From Phlegmacium glaucopus (taxonomy: Eukaryota; Basidiomycota; Agaricomycetes; Agaricales; Cortinariaceae), in the NCBI GenBank assembly GCA_015039465.1, contig MU130302.1, positions 258,573 to 287,954 on the forward strand: a stretch of 29,382 bases of DNA, read 5' to 3'. Of this stretch, positions 18,954-29,382 are shown in pieces. The notes beneath the pieces were generated by a model. The model was not told where the DNA came from, did no database searches, and saw nothing but the letters and a program-made list of their open reading frames with translations. Every line of letters begins with the position of its first letter. Position 1 is the first letter of the stretch. The position numbers and the translations under genes are program-made.

Positions 18954-21900
18954 TTAACTCCACAAGCAGACTATGATACGGCTCGAGTTATGAAAAGTGA
19001 CGATCAGTCTTTTGTTGTTTGGCGCAATGTCGAGAGATTGGATGCCGTCTGCAGGAGATCCCTCAAGATCAATATGCGACAACACTTTATTGGAAACAAC
19101 ATCTTGAATGACGACCGTTCCTGGATTAGTCGCAGAGGCGTAAGCCACAAAAGAACTATCGGGCGAGAAAGTGACTGGCAACGAGGAATATGCTGAGGAA
19201 GTGAAGTCAGAGTGCCCGCTGGCACCAGCGTCTCTCAAGACAGAATAGCTTCTGGCTTTGATGTCCCATAAACGAATTTCCCCTGAACTATAGGACACCA
19301 TGACTCTTTTGCCGTCAGGAGACGCGGCAAGCGACCTGCACTCTGCCACTGCGGAATTTCTATCCGGCGACATTGCCCTTCTGCGATTGAGCGTATCACC
19401 TGCGGAAAGAAGGGACAGATGGAATGGTCGGTGCAAGAATTGCCCATTGCTAGTGGAATATATGAAGAGACTACCGCTTGAGGTCCCTATATATATTTCC
19501 TTTCCATCAGGAGAAAATGCTGCACACAGACACGAAGAAGTGGCGGGCATTCCGTGGAGAGGTAATCTGTCCACGATGTCGCTGGTACTTCCACGTAAAG
19601 ACAGGCACCATTTAATGATGGCCAAGTCCTGGTTTTGAGGACCTGCAGACAGTGCCATCACCACTATGTTGAGCACGTGTAGACAGAGAATTGGCTCATC
19701 ATTGCCTGTCAACGTTAAGGTGGAAGGGAAATCGGAAAGCGACTTGTGATGATAGAGGACATCGCCCGAATTAAAGCCAGCGACATAGGTCGAAGTTGAT
19801 CGTTCGAATGCAAGCGCAGTGACAGGATCGGAGGATCGTTCGATATCTGGTGGAATTCTGCTCGCCACATTTGGATTCCACATGATGCAAGAACCATCCG
19901 AGAGCCCTGCAAGGAGAACTCTACCATCGGGGGATTGGACGATAGAACTGACACTTCCTGGATTCTCCAGAGTAAATGAAGTGCGATACTGCTCTACCAT
20001 CGGTAGGGGTTTCAACCGGAAGCGAGGAAAGACTTTTCCGGCCATTCGACGTGGAGGAGGCTTTGGAGGTGCAGGTGAAGCCGGAGGCGATATCGGCTCA
20101 ATATCCACTGGAGGGAGGGACATCCTCCGAATCGGCGGCGATCTTTCTAGAAGAGGGTATATGTTGTTGAGCTTGTTACAAACATTGTCAGCGGTAGGTC
20201 GACTCGTAGGTTCAGCCTCCCAACAAAGTTGTATAAGCATCCAAGCCTCGTCTGATAGCTGTGGCGCTTCGATCATAGTAGGTCTTCCTGGGCGCATGTT
20301 CCGATCCACTACAAGTTCGCGCAACATGTTTGGTGCAAGGTGACCAAGAGGAATTTCACTAGTAAAGAGCTAAGAAGGTCGTCAATCATATGTAAAATTT
20401 CCACAGTTCAACCATAGTACCTCGTACATCGTCATTGCAAAGGAGTACAAGTCGCAAGGAAATCGTAACTTTTCTCCTTTAAAAAGTTCGGGCGCCATCC
20501 AGTTTGGGCTACCGACGAAAGTACATGAGCTGCTGATGGAACGACTGTTGACATCAGCCTTGATTCGAGATAAGCCGAAGTCACAAAGAAGCGCTTTCTC
20601 GCCATCATCAACAAGGATGTTAACACCTTTCAAGTCACCATGAATGATATTTTGCGAATGCAGATAGACCAGCCCTAAGGAAATATGTTTGATCTATTGC
20701 GACAGAGTGAATTGTTAATATTGAGGTGCTTAATAATAATAAAAAGGACTTACAAGTCTTAGGCGGTCACAGTTAGGATTATTGTTAATATAGTCATGGA
20801 CGTTACCATTCGCAATCAAAGGCATGACTATGAATGGTTCGTCATCCAAGATGTTGGCGCCGAGGAACTCTGAAGTCATATGAGTATCCTTTCAATCAAA
20901 GAGCGGTAAACCTCATACGCAAAATATGGGGATGTCGAAGCTTTGACCAAGTCTGGATAAGAAAAGACCAAAGTCATCAGGGAAAGCCATGTCAGCTATG
21001 ACATTTCATACCTCCACTTCTCGCAAAACAGCCTGTCCAAAAGCAGTGTTTCAGTATAGGCTCAAAGGATATTCAAGAAATTGGCACAAACGGGAGGACG
21101 TGGTACGATGTTGACACTATTCTTCATCACCTTACAGGCGACTTCTGTCTGGTTCCAAGTTGCACGATATACTACTCCACTTGAAGAGGATTTTCATTTT
21201 CAAAACTGGTACACAATCGAATGAGAGAAAATGGAGCTCACAATCCACCCACTCCAATGACCTCTCCAAATTCAACATCGAACGGGCTTATAGTCCATGG
21301 TTTGATATCGACTTGTCGACCACTAGCAGTCGAAAGGTATCGAAAGCTCTGCGAGAAGAAATTCAACTCTTCCTCTTCTCCTTTCTTCTCGTCGATACGC
21401 CTCCTGAAAGTGGCCATCATTGCCATTGGGTTGTTTTTCTCTAAATCTGTTCGTGATATTTTTGAATTCAGTGGGATGTATGTTTGTGATCACGAGGAAG
21501 GTAACCAACTGAGGGCCTCTCTCAGAAGTAACTGATTTTCTGCAAGTTGCTTTAGGTGTAAGCGAAGGGATCGTTGATCTGCTTTGCGAGCAAGTTCGTT
21601 CTCGTCCTGCCAATGACGAATACCGACAAGAGCAGATATCTGGCCAACAATCAAGAAAAGACGAAGGATGGAGGGAGGGAGAGGAGTATACCTCAAATGC
21701 CTTGATCATTGTCGCAATTCGTGATTGATAGGAATCGATCATCACGAGGGATTGATCTTTCGCGAAAAGGAGTCTGATAAAGCTGAAAGAACTTCGCTGT
21801 TGGACAAAGCTTTCGAGTTCTTCAAGAAGCCTAAAACCCGTAAATTGTTGATGACGGTTTCATAGCAAGAGCATAGCAACAAACCTGTAGAGATCCTGAA

Positions 21901-22114
21901 GGTGATTAGATGTGGGTCCTTCAGTGAGCTTTCCAGTGCGATATTGCCTGTCCAGGGTCTCTAAAAGAGTCGCAGTACAGGTAGCAAGAACTCGAAGCTG
22001 TTCCTGACAAGCTCGCACTTGTTCGATCGATGCCCATATGGATTTGAAAATCGCGAAGGCACCCCTGAGGCCGGGGACTGGTATAATATGCAAGACTTCT
22101 TCTATGATATCCAT
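18954..22114 (-). CDS. Helical N-terminal domain, TKL-like protein kinase and WD40 repeats
   Basis: Ten exons: 21885-22114, 21692-21830, 21510-21639, 21242-21446, 21092-21179, 21012-21032, 20919-20952, 20754-20869, 20421-20693 and 18954-20369. Together they code 883 residues, with phases matching at every junction; exon 6 is only 21 nt. Residues 1-165 form an alpha-helical domain (IIPVPGLRGAFAIFKSIWAS...) seen in Agaricomycete kinases and NLR-like proteins. The kinase has the Gly loop GVGGFGVVYRATW (231-243), VACK Lys251, HGDLKGVN (339-346, Asp341; the HRD Arg is Gly), DFG at 359-361 and WMAPE at 386-390. After a Pro-rich linker come WD40-type units (SSIVQSPDGRVLLAGLSDGS, LAASPDGKRVMVSYSSGEIR). 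Probably a cytosolic signalling kinase; substrate unknown. Confidence 0.9.
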
Positions 22115-23424
22115 GGTAAATACGCTTCAGACAATGCGAGGGAAGTCGATCCTCCTTCACGTTAGGGGGATAGGAGATTGGTGCTAGTCAGACTTTGAGT
22201 ATGGGGTCCGGGGTTGTCGATATAAAGAACTGTGGGTTAAATAAGAGGGAAAGGTAGCGATCGTTTGGTCCAAAAAATGCGTATCAGTGATGCTAAAAGT
22301 TAATAATGTGACGAACGGTTAGAGATCCGCTCTAGATCGTTACAGACTCACGCAGACCATGAGGTATCATATGCTGCAGCTTCCTGGTCGATCAATATGT
22401 TCACTTTTCTGTGTTGTTCCAAGAACTAGATGACTTGCAGTCACAGAATGCAATTACGACAAATGGAGCCCGAAGATAGTTGGGTTGTTTCCTTTGAGGC
22501 TCAAAAGGAGACGCTGCTGCATGGCAAGGGTAACCTGAAGAATAGGTATTTTCACATATATTGTCTGTCAGACTTGCATTAAACACGAACTGGCCGGAAA
22601 TGATGTGGATGAAAAACAATAGAGTACGCACCCCTTGAAACATCAGGTACTTTAATTGACCGTTTGGGAGTTGTCTATAGCCATTTGGAGTTGTTCCAGT
22701 TCGTAGATTCCAGCTCGTGGGGGAAACGAGACACAAGAAATATGGTCCAAAAAAGGTTTGTGGCGTTTGTGGTACATATTGGTAAGTACACTCTAAGTCC
22801 CAACGTGAGTATCGGAAGATAGGGAGGACGGACCGGGAATGAATTAGGACATATATGACCAAAGAAGGTGCATGTTGGGCGCTTCGCCCATGATTTTGGC
22901 GCTTCGATGGGAGAATCCGTGGGCCTCAGTGCGTGTCGTTTCGTCATCACATTCACTGATGACTCACTTTTGGCATCTATTATAGACTAACTTTGTCTGT
23001 TATCCCTGTTCTATATGAATTGGACTTGAGGCAGCCTCGTGTTTATTGTTCGACGTGTCTGCAGTGGCGTCTGAAACTCACCAATACCTATTGGTTCCTT
23101 TATCTTGGGCATCTCTGGTCAAAGAGAGATGGCAGGATCCTCAGAGCCAAACGGAGGGGTGAATTACCGACTTCAACAATATAGTAACTCCTTGTTGAGG
23201 CTTCCGCCGAGCAGAATCTCAATCAATCTCAGGCTATATTAAGTACCGTTCGAAAATAAATCGGCATTAAGTGAGACGATATGTATCATGTGACGAGTTC
23301 ACGCACCCGTGACCAGTCGCGTTCTTGTGAGATCAAATTTACCACGGTTCAAGGTCAAGGCTCAGCGCACAGCGCCCAACACCGACGACGACAACGAAGA
23401 CCAGTTTATCAACTATTCACTACT
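22115..23424. promoter_or_regulatory. Divergent intergenic region between kinase and kinesin genes
   Basis: The kinase gene (start 22114, minus) and the kinesin gene (start 23425, plus) diverge from this 1.3-kb region, which must hold both promoters. A minus-strand open frame at 22401-22862 (153 codons) has no motif that I recognise and an odd composition; I do not call it. In-frame sequence upstream of the kinesin ATG (from 23281) is Arg/Gln-rich and looks like leader sequence. No TATA box was assigned. Confidence 0.55.
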
Positions 23425-26400
23425 ATGAACCGCAATAGCACCGTACCAAGTACCCCAAGGGTTCCTCGTCCACCGCCATTTACCCCAAAGCGTCCCTTGT
23501 CAATCCAATCAACATCATCATCAACCAACGATCTCACCTTTGCTGCACGTCTTTCTCGTACTAACAGCAACAGTAGTACCAGTAGCAGCCTTAGCACGCC
23601 TCAAACTCTGCTCTCAACAACACACAAGAAATATAAAGCACCACTTTCAGTTGAATCTCGTTCAAAAACTACCTATGGCAAGATCATTAAACCTGTGTTA
23701 CCCGCTGTTCCTGGTACTCCAACGAAGAAAGATGGGACACAAAGTCGTCCGAGAACACCTAATACACCACGGAAGGGAGCGGAAAGCCCATCGTTGATGC
23801 CTGCTGCGGGTGAGATGGACGTGAGCAACGTTGATCCCGAACAGGTTTTGGTGGATTATCAAACCGTTGAACCTGGAGACGTCTCTGGCGAAATAGACGA
23901 AGCATGGCTAAGAGCTGCCGAGCTCGATCATGGCAAACAAGATAAAGTCATGGTGTCCATTCGGTCAGCCCTCCCATCTCGTTTCATTTCACCACGCACT
24001 TCAACTAACTTCTATTAATGTAGAGTCCGGCCGACAGATACAACTTCGGCGTGGATCCCCTCTCCATCCGACAAATCTCTGAAATTGGACCCCACATACG
24101 CCAAAAACACCTCAACTCCTTCATCCAGTACATCGTTCAATTTCGATGCTGTCCTCACAGGAACGCCTAACAAACCCATATACACCACTGTCGCCCGTTC
24201 TCATGTACATGCCGCCATGGAAGGCTATAACGCCGTCATTTTTGCATACGGTCAAACGGCCTCTGGAAAAACATATACTCTCAGCGGTGACTCCGCAGGC
24301 GAAGAACCCGGTATCATTCCTCGAGCGATGAGGGACGTCTTTGCCTTTATTCGCAAGACAGAAGAGAGAGAATATCTTTTACGGTGTTCCTATCTGGAAA
24401 TTTATAACGAGAGCATTATTGATCTTTTGGCTCCTCCCGGGTTGGCTGCCGCCAACCCTGTACAAATCCAAGGTGGAGGTGGAGGCGACGTCATTTTGAC
24501 ACCGTTGAGGGAGGAAGTTGTTACCAGCCTTAAAGGAGTGAAAGAAGTCTTGAAGAGAGGTGAAGGGAATAGAAGGACAGCATGCACGGATTGGAACGAT
24601 CGGAGTAGTCGAAGTCACAGTGTTTTTAGGCTGGTGGTTGAAAGTCGGGAGAGAGGAAGTGCGACAATACGGGATGAGGATGAGAATGTGCCAAGTCCCA
24701 GTCCGCCAACGATGAATGGGAGGCAAACACCCGGCCTAAATGGGAGACAAACTCCAGGATTAAATGGCAGGCAAACGCCTGGACTTGGCGGACCAAGATT
24801 GCAGGCAAGAGGAGGCAGAAGTGTGCAGACTTCCGTATTGGTATATACTTATATTCGCGCTTGAGCATTCAAGGATATTTTCTCAGCTTTCGTTTTTAGA
24901 GTCTCATTGATCTAGCTGGTTCTGAAAAGGCTACTTCTGACAAGGAAAGAACAAGGGAAGGAAAGTACATTAACACCAGGTTCGTCTTCCCATCTACGTC
25001 TGCGCTCCCTTCTCGATTATTAATTGGATTTATAGTCTACTCACATTGGGTACCGTCATCGGTACTCTAGCCGACAATGCATCCAAACATAAAAGGTTCA
25101 TCCATTTTAAAATGCTTTTACTTTATAATTTATAATGTTGGCACAGTGACCACGTTCCATACCGAAACTCCAAGCTAACCCGGATGTTACAACCTTCTCT
25201 CTCCGGTAACGCACGTATAAGCGTTATATGCACTATCAACCCTGATGTTAGCGCTATTGGTGAAAGTACGAGTACCTTGTTATTTGCCAAGAGGATTAAG
25301 AACGTTCAGGTAGGTCCTGTTGATGTTTGGTGGACCCTCTGCTCATTTGAATTTTTATTTTAGTTACATGCCCAAAAGAAAGAAATTGTCGATACAGATG
25401 CTTTAATCGAGAGATATAGAAAAGAAATTGAAGATTTGAAAGCTAGATTAGCAGAGCGCGGGGCGGACGCGCCTGTACGGAATAGAAGACTTTCTGCTCG
25501 CGAGGTACCAGCTCTCTTAATTCTCAACGGGAACAGATTTTTGTTTATATCTTTTATTTCCGTTAGCAAATCGACGAATCTAAAGCAATGCGAGACTTGA
25601 ATAATAGGATCCAACAGTTGACCAAACTCATTCTGACCAGCGCGACTGTGGATGAGGGTAAAGGCGATGAATCACGTCCTAGTAGTCCTGTCAAGATCGA
25701 TTTCGACATGTCACCTTATCAAGTAAGTCTCTTCCATTTTTTCCCTCTGCCAGAATCACTAACATACCCCTTTCCTAGCTCCAACAAGAACTCCTCGCAG
25801 CACGTCTCCAACTTGAATCTCAGGCAACTCAAATCCTCTCTCTCGAAGCAGCTCTCGTCGCTCGTCCTCCCTTACCTGCCAGTGCTTCAGATAACGAGAA
25901 AGATAAATTCATCTCAGAACAAGCTAAAACGATCAGAGAGTTGGAAATCGTCATTGGAGGTTATGAAGATAATTTGGGTGAACCGTTGAGAGCTGTGAGA
26001 GAGGATGTGGAGAAGGAATGGATTGGGAAGGTCGAAGAAGAAATCAAGAAGAGGAAGGAGAGTGAACAATTCGCTGCGGAGGTTGTTAAACAGTTGGAGA
26101 AGGAGAAACAGGTAAGAGCGGCCTTTTTTTTTCTGGTTTGGTTCAACTGCTGATGATGTGGCTGGTTGTGTAGGCAAGACTGAAATTGGAAGAAGAAAGA
26201 CGAGCTTTAGCTGCTTTTGTCACTAAATTTGATTCTTTAGGACTAGGGTTAACATTACCTTCTTCCAAACTCCAACCACCGAAACCTACACCAGGCGGAG
26301 CGTTGACAGCGTACGCGGAACGAAGACAGTCAAGATCGTTCTCGTCTACGTTCTCGGGTGGTCTTCTGAAGAGTGCCACCATCTCGCAAGACACGTCACC

Positions 26401-26632
26401 AATTCGTCCTACTCAATACAAATCTCAACCTCAGTTACTTGACCAGGTCATGCCTGAAGAAAATGACATTAGCTTCGATGAATTTGAAGTTGAACAGTTG
26501 TTGAACACTTCTGTTTGGGCACCTTCCGTTGGGAATGGTGGAAAGATGGTGGGTGGAGGGAAGATGATGGCGAATACGAATGCGAGAGAGGTGTTTGGTG
26601 ATAAAGAAAATATTCTACCTGTGCAGGCTTGA
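23425..26632 (+). CDS. Kinesin-7-like motor protein (Kip2/Tea2/CENP-E type)
   Basis: Nine exons: 23425-23963, 24024-24840, 24900-24979, 25036-25095, 25147-25309, 25364-25504, 25567-25722, 25779-26111 and 26174-26632, giving 915 residues with consistent phases. A Ser/Thr/Pro-rich extension of about 170 residues precedes the motor, as in Kip2/Tea2. Motor landmarks are VSIRVRP, P-loop GQTASGKT (256-263), switch I NDRSSRSH (371-378), switch II DLAGSE (456-461) and the YRNSKLTRMLQPSLSGNA segment. Coiled-coil segments follow (residues about 555-710). A KEN box (GDKENIL, residues 907-909) lies near the C-terminus. The motor would move along microtubules by ATP hydrolysis. An earlier ATG at 23281 is in frame, but 23425 gives the better start. 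Subfamily is inferred. Confidence 0.9.
24715..24786 (+). repeat. In-frame 24-bp triplication inside the kinesin motor domain
   Basis: Three 24-nt units encode NGRQTPGL three times (residues 411-434), between switch I and switch II. Units differ at synonymous or near-synonymous sites, so the protein repeat is better conserved than the DNA. Each has a Thr-Pro, a possible proline-directed kinase site (inference). Confidence 0.9.
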
Positions 26633-27112
26633 TAGCCCCTGTGGTCTGGTTCGTAGGCAAGGTGATACAAGGTTCGAGTCACTGGTTGCGCTCTCTACCT
26701 TTGAAATCACGTTTCTCTTTTTCATGTTGTAAGTATGTACTATCATCATCGTTGTTATAGCGGCGTCGTTCCCGGGCGTCCATTTAGCTCTCAGCCTATA
26801 CATATATATCCAACTATCGCATTCAATCTTTTTTTTGTTGTTACTTTCCCACTACAATTTGATGCTACGACTCAAGGTACAACCGCTGAGATGATGATCC
26901 TTATTTATTTATTCCCATATCATCTTTAGTAAACGTTTCAGATGGAAGAGTGATGAATATGAATGGCAAAGATGTACAGTAACTTGATTCTGAGCATTGA
27001 CGCCCCTTTCTTCTGGAACCTCATCGTTATGCAAAGGGATCAGCAGCCCTTGATGGTACAACAATTATTCAGGTACAATCTGCCATCCGAAATTCCCTTC
27101 TTGTCCGAAATG
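26633..27112. other. Convergent intergenic region of kinesin and GFA-like genes
   Basis: The kinesin stop (26632) and the GFA-like stop (27113-27115, minus) face each other across 480 bp, which must contain both 3' ends. No further gene recognised; a T-rich stretch near 26,828 is unremarkable. Confidence 0.6.
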
Positions 27113-27859
27113 TTACTTCTTGTAAAGACGATGTTTCTTATGCCAGTCCTCCAATGAATCAGGACCATAGTCTTTGTAAACTTTCTTTTCTCCTTCAGGG
27201 AGACGCACATAAGAGGGTCTCGAGTCTGTTTTAACGCAAACCTGCGCCAAGAACCAGATTTATTCATGAATCATGAACCGAAAGAAATGACGTACTATAG
27301 TCTTGGGAGATTCCAACGCTGGAGAATCGATAGCGGAGGCGAAGGGATGAATCAGCTCGGGCCTACGAAGGTAACAAGTTGAAAGGTAACCATGTTGTAT
27401 CATTATTATGAGACATACCAAGTTTCATCGTAAAGCCAAAGCATGGACGAGCATTTAGAACAAAAATTCCTTTCAGAAGAGGCAATCCGTTCCTCAGGAG
27501 TGTCGCGATCAAGAACAGCCTTGTAAATGCTAGTCAAAACCAACAATATATCAATGGCAAAAAAAAATGTGATTAGTATGTTAATAAGTTTCACAGTGGT
27601 CAGCTAACTTGGAAATTCTTACCTTATATTTTCTTTCCCCTCGACTTTCAATGTATTACTATGACCACCGAGGTTAATAGATCCCCCTACCCCGCCAACT
27701 TTACGACAGATAGAACATAGGCAAAGCTGATTATGTGGATTGGTATCGTATTGTTCAATGGAGTTGCCAAGAACAAACCTGGTATGGCACGGGTGTGCTT
27801 GAGTTGACCGTAAACTTGACAGCGCCGCAGTGGCAACTTCCTTTGACTTCAATTCCCAT
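27113..27859 (-). CDS. GFA-domain (CENP-V/GFA) zinc protein
   Basis: Five exons: 27779-27859, 27623-27726, 27419-27529, 27296-27362 and 27113-27241, coding 163 residues. The ATG at 27859 is chosen because it gives the family start KGSCHCGAVKFTV; the longer apparent frame from 27852 skips the first intron (27727-27778). Zinc-binding cysteines are C9 and C11 (SCHC), C29, C31 and C34 (LCLCSIC), and C85 and C88 (FCSKC). LWLYDETWPELIHPFASAID and the C-terminal PDSLEDWHKKHRLY are typical of fungal GFA proteins. The family is named after a glutathione-dependent formaldehyde-activating enzyme, but most members have unknown substrates. Introns are 52-93 nt. It converges on the kinesin gene. Confidence 0.9.
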
Positions 27860-28468
27860 AGTAACCTAGAGTAAGTCGATAGCTTGAACGGCCGCGTCTC
27901 GGCATCGGTAAGTTGTCTTTTTTGGGGGTTTTTTTTTGACCCGGAAAGCCCGAAGCTTGGTCCGATTTTTACCTGACCCCCTCAAATAAAGCCTAAATTG
28001 GTAATTCTCTGTGATAGTTGCATACAATACTTCGTTGCAGGCTCTCAAGTCAGGTAGGATAATGTCTGCAATACGAAAACAAGGACTCTTGGATCAGCAC
28101 GGTTACCGTTGAGCAGCTCTTCAAATCTCGTGAAGGACATCTCCCACAGCTTTACCTTCTCATTCAAAACTTGTTCTTCCAGAAAAGAATTGTCCGAGTC
28201 AATGCAAAGTCAATATTCAATGTTGATGAAGCCCCGAGTCATAGTATCTATAGAGCTGGAATGGCCCTTTATGGATGTGACACGTTGGCTATTGTGAGAC
28301 ACTAGAAGCAGTGTCGAGCGCGTAGACATGATTAGCATAGTCGTGATATTGCATGTATTGTAGCCGAACAGAAAGTGAAATCGTTGAGGACAGATGAACT
28401 TTGCTTGCATCGTTCCGTGTTTGGAATTACCTCAAAAGGCAACCGCCCAAAATCGAAGGATTCCTGAC
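27860..28468. other. Intergenic region upstream of the GFA-like gene
   Basis: About 600 bp without a recognised gene. It should include the GFA-like promoter right of 27859. A T8 run near 27,930 and short frames on both strands carry no motif. Confidence 0.5.
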
Positions 28469-28745
28469 ACTGGTGGGGATGAACAATCCTCAGTGACGTC
28501 ACGGACGCGTGACATAGCGTGACACGGCCATTTGCGTCACAAACATTGAGACAACACAACTGCTCAAGCTCTTGATCATTTCCCTTGGTTTTTTTTGTAT
28601 AATAGTCTTCCTTTAGCCTTGATACATCATATTACTGTTGTACTTAGTATATAAACTCAGAAATAACTGCTAAAAATGAACCAGAATGATGCAAGTTCAA
28701 TATAATATACATGCTCTCAAATATAAGTGATAAATGCAATGTCTC
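28469..28745 (-). mobile_element. Probable 3' end of a DNA transposon
   Basis: Between the stop of the transposon-type gene (28746-28748) and 28,469 the sequence is non-coding. It carries a cluster of GTGAC/GTCAC motifs at 28,492-28,542, including the perfect palindrome GTGACGTCAC at 28,493-28,502, as expected for subterminal repeats. CACTGGTGGGGATGAAC at 28,469 is a candidate terminal repeat. The partner terminus is outside the window, so the limit is inferred. Confidence 0.4.
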
Positions 28746-28794
28746 TCAGTTGTCATCTTCCCAACCACTCTCATCCTCCTCCTCTGAATCATCA
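28746..28794 (-). CDS. C-terminal tail of a transposon-type protein (normal polarity)
   Basis: On the minus strand the last codons read SEEEDESGWEDDN and end in TGA at 28746-28748. Upstream (rightward) the frame fails in normal polarity because the reversed block begins. If that block is turned back, the frame ending KWLLESDKEE joins this tail in phase, giving a continuous acidic C-terminus. The junction may be after 28788, 28791, 28794 or 28797, all of which keep frame. Confidence 0.75.
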
Positions 28795-29382
28795 CTACAA
28801 ACGGGGACCACCAGAATAACTACTCCGATGTTGACTCCTCTTTCTCGAACGTACCTACGGACGGTGGTTACTACACTTACTTCCACGAGAACCTAGTAAA
28901 TCCGTAGAATACGCCATGGTTGGAGTCGAGTGTAACGAGTTAGTGTTACGTAATCGTTACAAAAAGGCGTTGTTGTGAGTTCGTAAATACCGACGTTTTA
29001 AGTGACTCCGTCACCTGATGGTTGTAGACGTGTTTGAACCTTCCCTCTTTCCTCTACTCTTTGTTTCTGCTTTCCTTTAACAACTTGTGGCACTATCCGC
29101 AGTCCGTCTCTTCTGTCGTGCTTTCCTCTTCGCACTTGTTTTCCGTTTCCTCTGTCGTCTAGCCTAACGTCGTTGTCCGTAGTAAGATCTGTTTCACTTC
29201 CGAAATCGTGAGTTCCCATGTGAAGATTTCCTAGTCAACTTTCATAAGTTCTTACGACCTCGAGGTTTAAACTACTGACGGTTCGACGGTTGGTTCCAAC
29301 GACTGTAGACCTTCCGTAATAGACTACGTTAACTAAACATACTTCTACCATTTACCGATGAACTTAGTCTATTTCTCCTTCT
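28795..29382. other. Right block written reversed without complement; carries a long coding frame
   Basis: Neither normal strand has a credible frame. The base-complement, read left to right, is open from the block start to the window end (about 195 codons). It encodes FAPGGLIDEATTEEKELAWM, then PATNDVNEGALGSFR, ALAMFFRNNTQAFMAAKF, a Lys/Arg/Glu-rich helical stretch, and KVADIWKALSDAIDLYEDGK. The PATND.NEGALG..R signature belongs to a repetitive basidiomycete protein carried by DNA transposons. Its enzymatic role is unknown to me. The last codons join in phase to the normal tail at 28746-28794, which implies that the block was reversed in place and ends at, or within a codon or so of, the window edge. 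The start may lie 3-6 bases to the left. Confidence 0.93.

Noticed and set aside
22401..22862. 153-codon minus-strand frame
   Set aside because: No recognisable motif, unusual composition, and it lies in a promoter region of two divergent genes.
14394..27859. Biosynthetic or defence gene cluster
   Set aside because: The five genes have unrelated families, mixed strands and separate promoters; no shared pathway is evident.
1..29382. Parallel-strand or mirror DNA as a new biological system
   Set aside because: The decoded parts are ordinary transposon sequences, and the right block appears to end exactly at the window edge, which points to data handling rather than biology.

Overview
The window is fungal nuclear DNA, almost certainly from a mushroom-forming basidiomycete (Agaricomycete). 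The genes carry many 45-65 nt GT-AG introns and belong to typical Agaricomycete families: a TKL-like kinase fused to WD40 repeats, a multigene family of unknown function, and a RAI1/DXO-like family. They lie beside a dense nest of Ty3/gypsy, foldback and inverted-repeat transposons.

Main observation: both ends of the window are written in an impossible polarity. From base 1 to at least about 1,483 (probably to about 2,650-2,830), and from about 28,792-28,795 to the last base, the sequence makes biological sense only if each base is complemented WITHOUT reversing the order. That is, the block has been reversed without being complemented. Read this way, the left block gives the C-terminal part of a gypsy integrase and a four-exon transposon-type gene with proper GT-AG introns. 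The right block gives a frame of about 195 codons. Turning each block back restores continuity with the middle: a 9-bp target-site duplication on the left, and an in-frame acidic C-terminus ending in a stop on the right. No known process does this to DNA, and the right block appears to end exactly at the window edge. I read it as a data artefact or planted alteration, not as biology.

Layout. 1-3,014: reversed block and the two ends of a DNA transposon that split a gypsy integrase, with low-complexity DNA, GC-rich hairpins and a 20-bp minisatellite. 3,015-7,793: decayed Ty3/gypsy element on the minus strand (LTR, gag, protease-RT-RNase H, integrase) with four in-frame TGA stops and a frameshift. 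7,900-13,750: repeat graveyard containing another DNA transposon end, a tRNA-like box, a 1.03-kb foldback element with a 19-copy 18-bp minisatellite, LTR fragments, and a small MITE-like inverted repeat.

14,394-27,859 is the genic part: an unknown-family gene (-), a RAI1/DXO-like gene (-) and a helical-domain/kinase/WD40 gene (-). A kinesin-7-like motor (+) diverges from the kinase gene, and a GFA zinc enzyme-like gene (-) converges on the kinesin. I rebuilt splice structures for all five; every coding length is a multiple of three and no internal stop remains. The genes look like unrelated housekeeping and signalling loci, not a cluster. From about 28,469 to the end is a DNA transposon of a basidiomycete type whose C-terminal coding part crosses the right polarity break.
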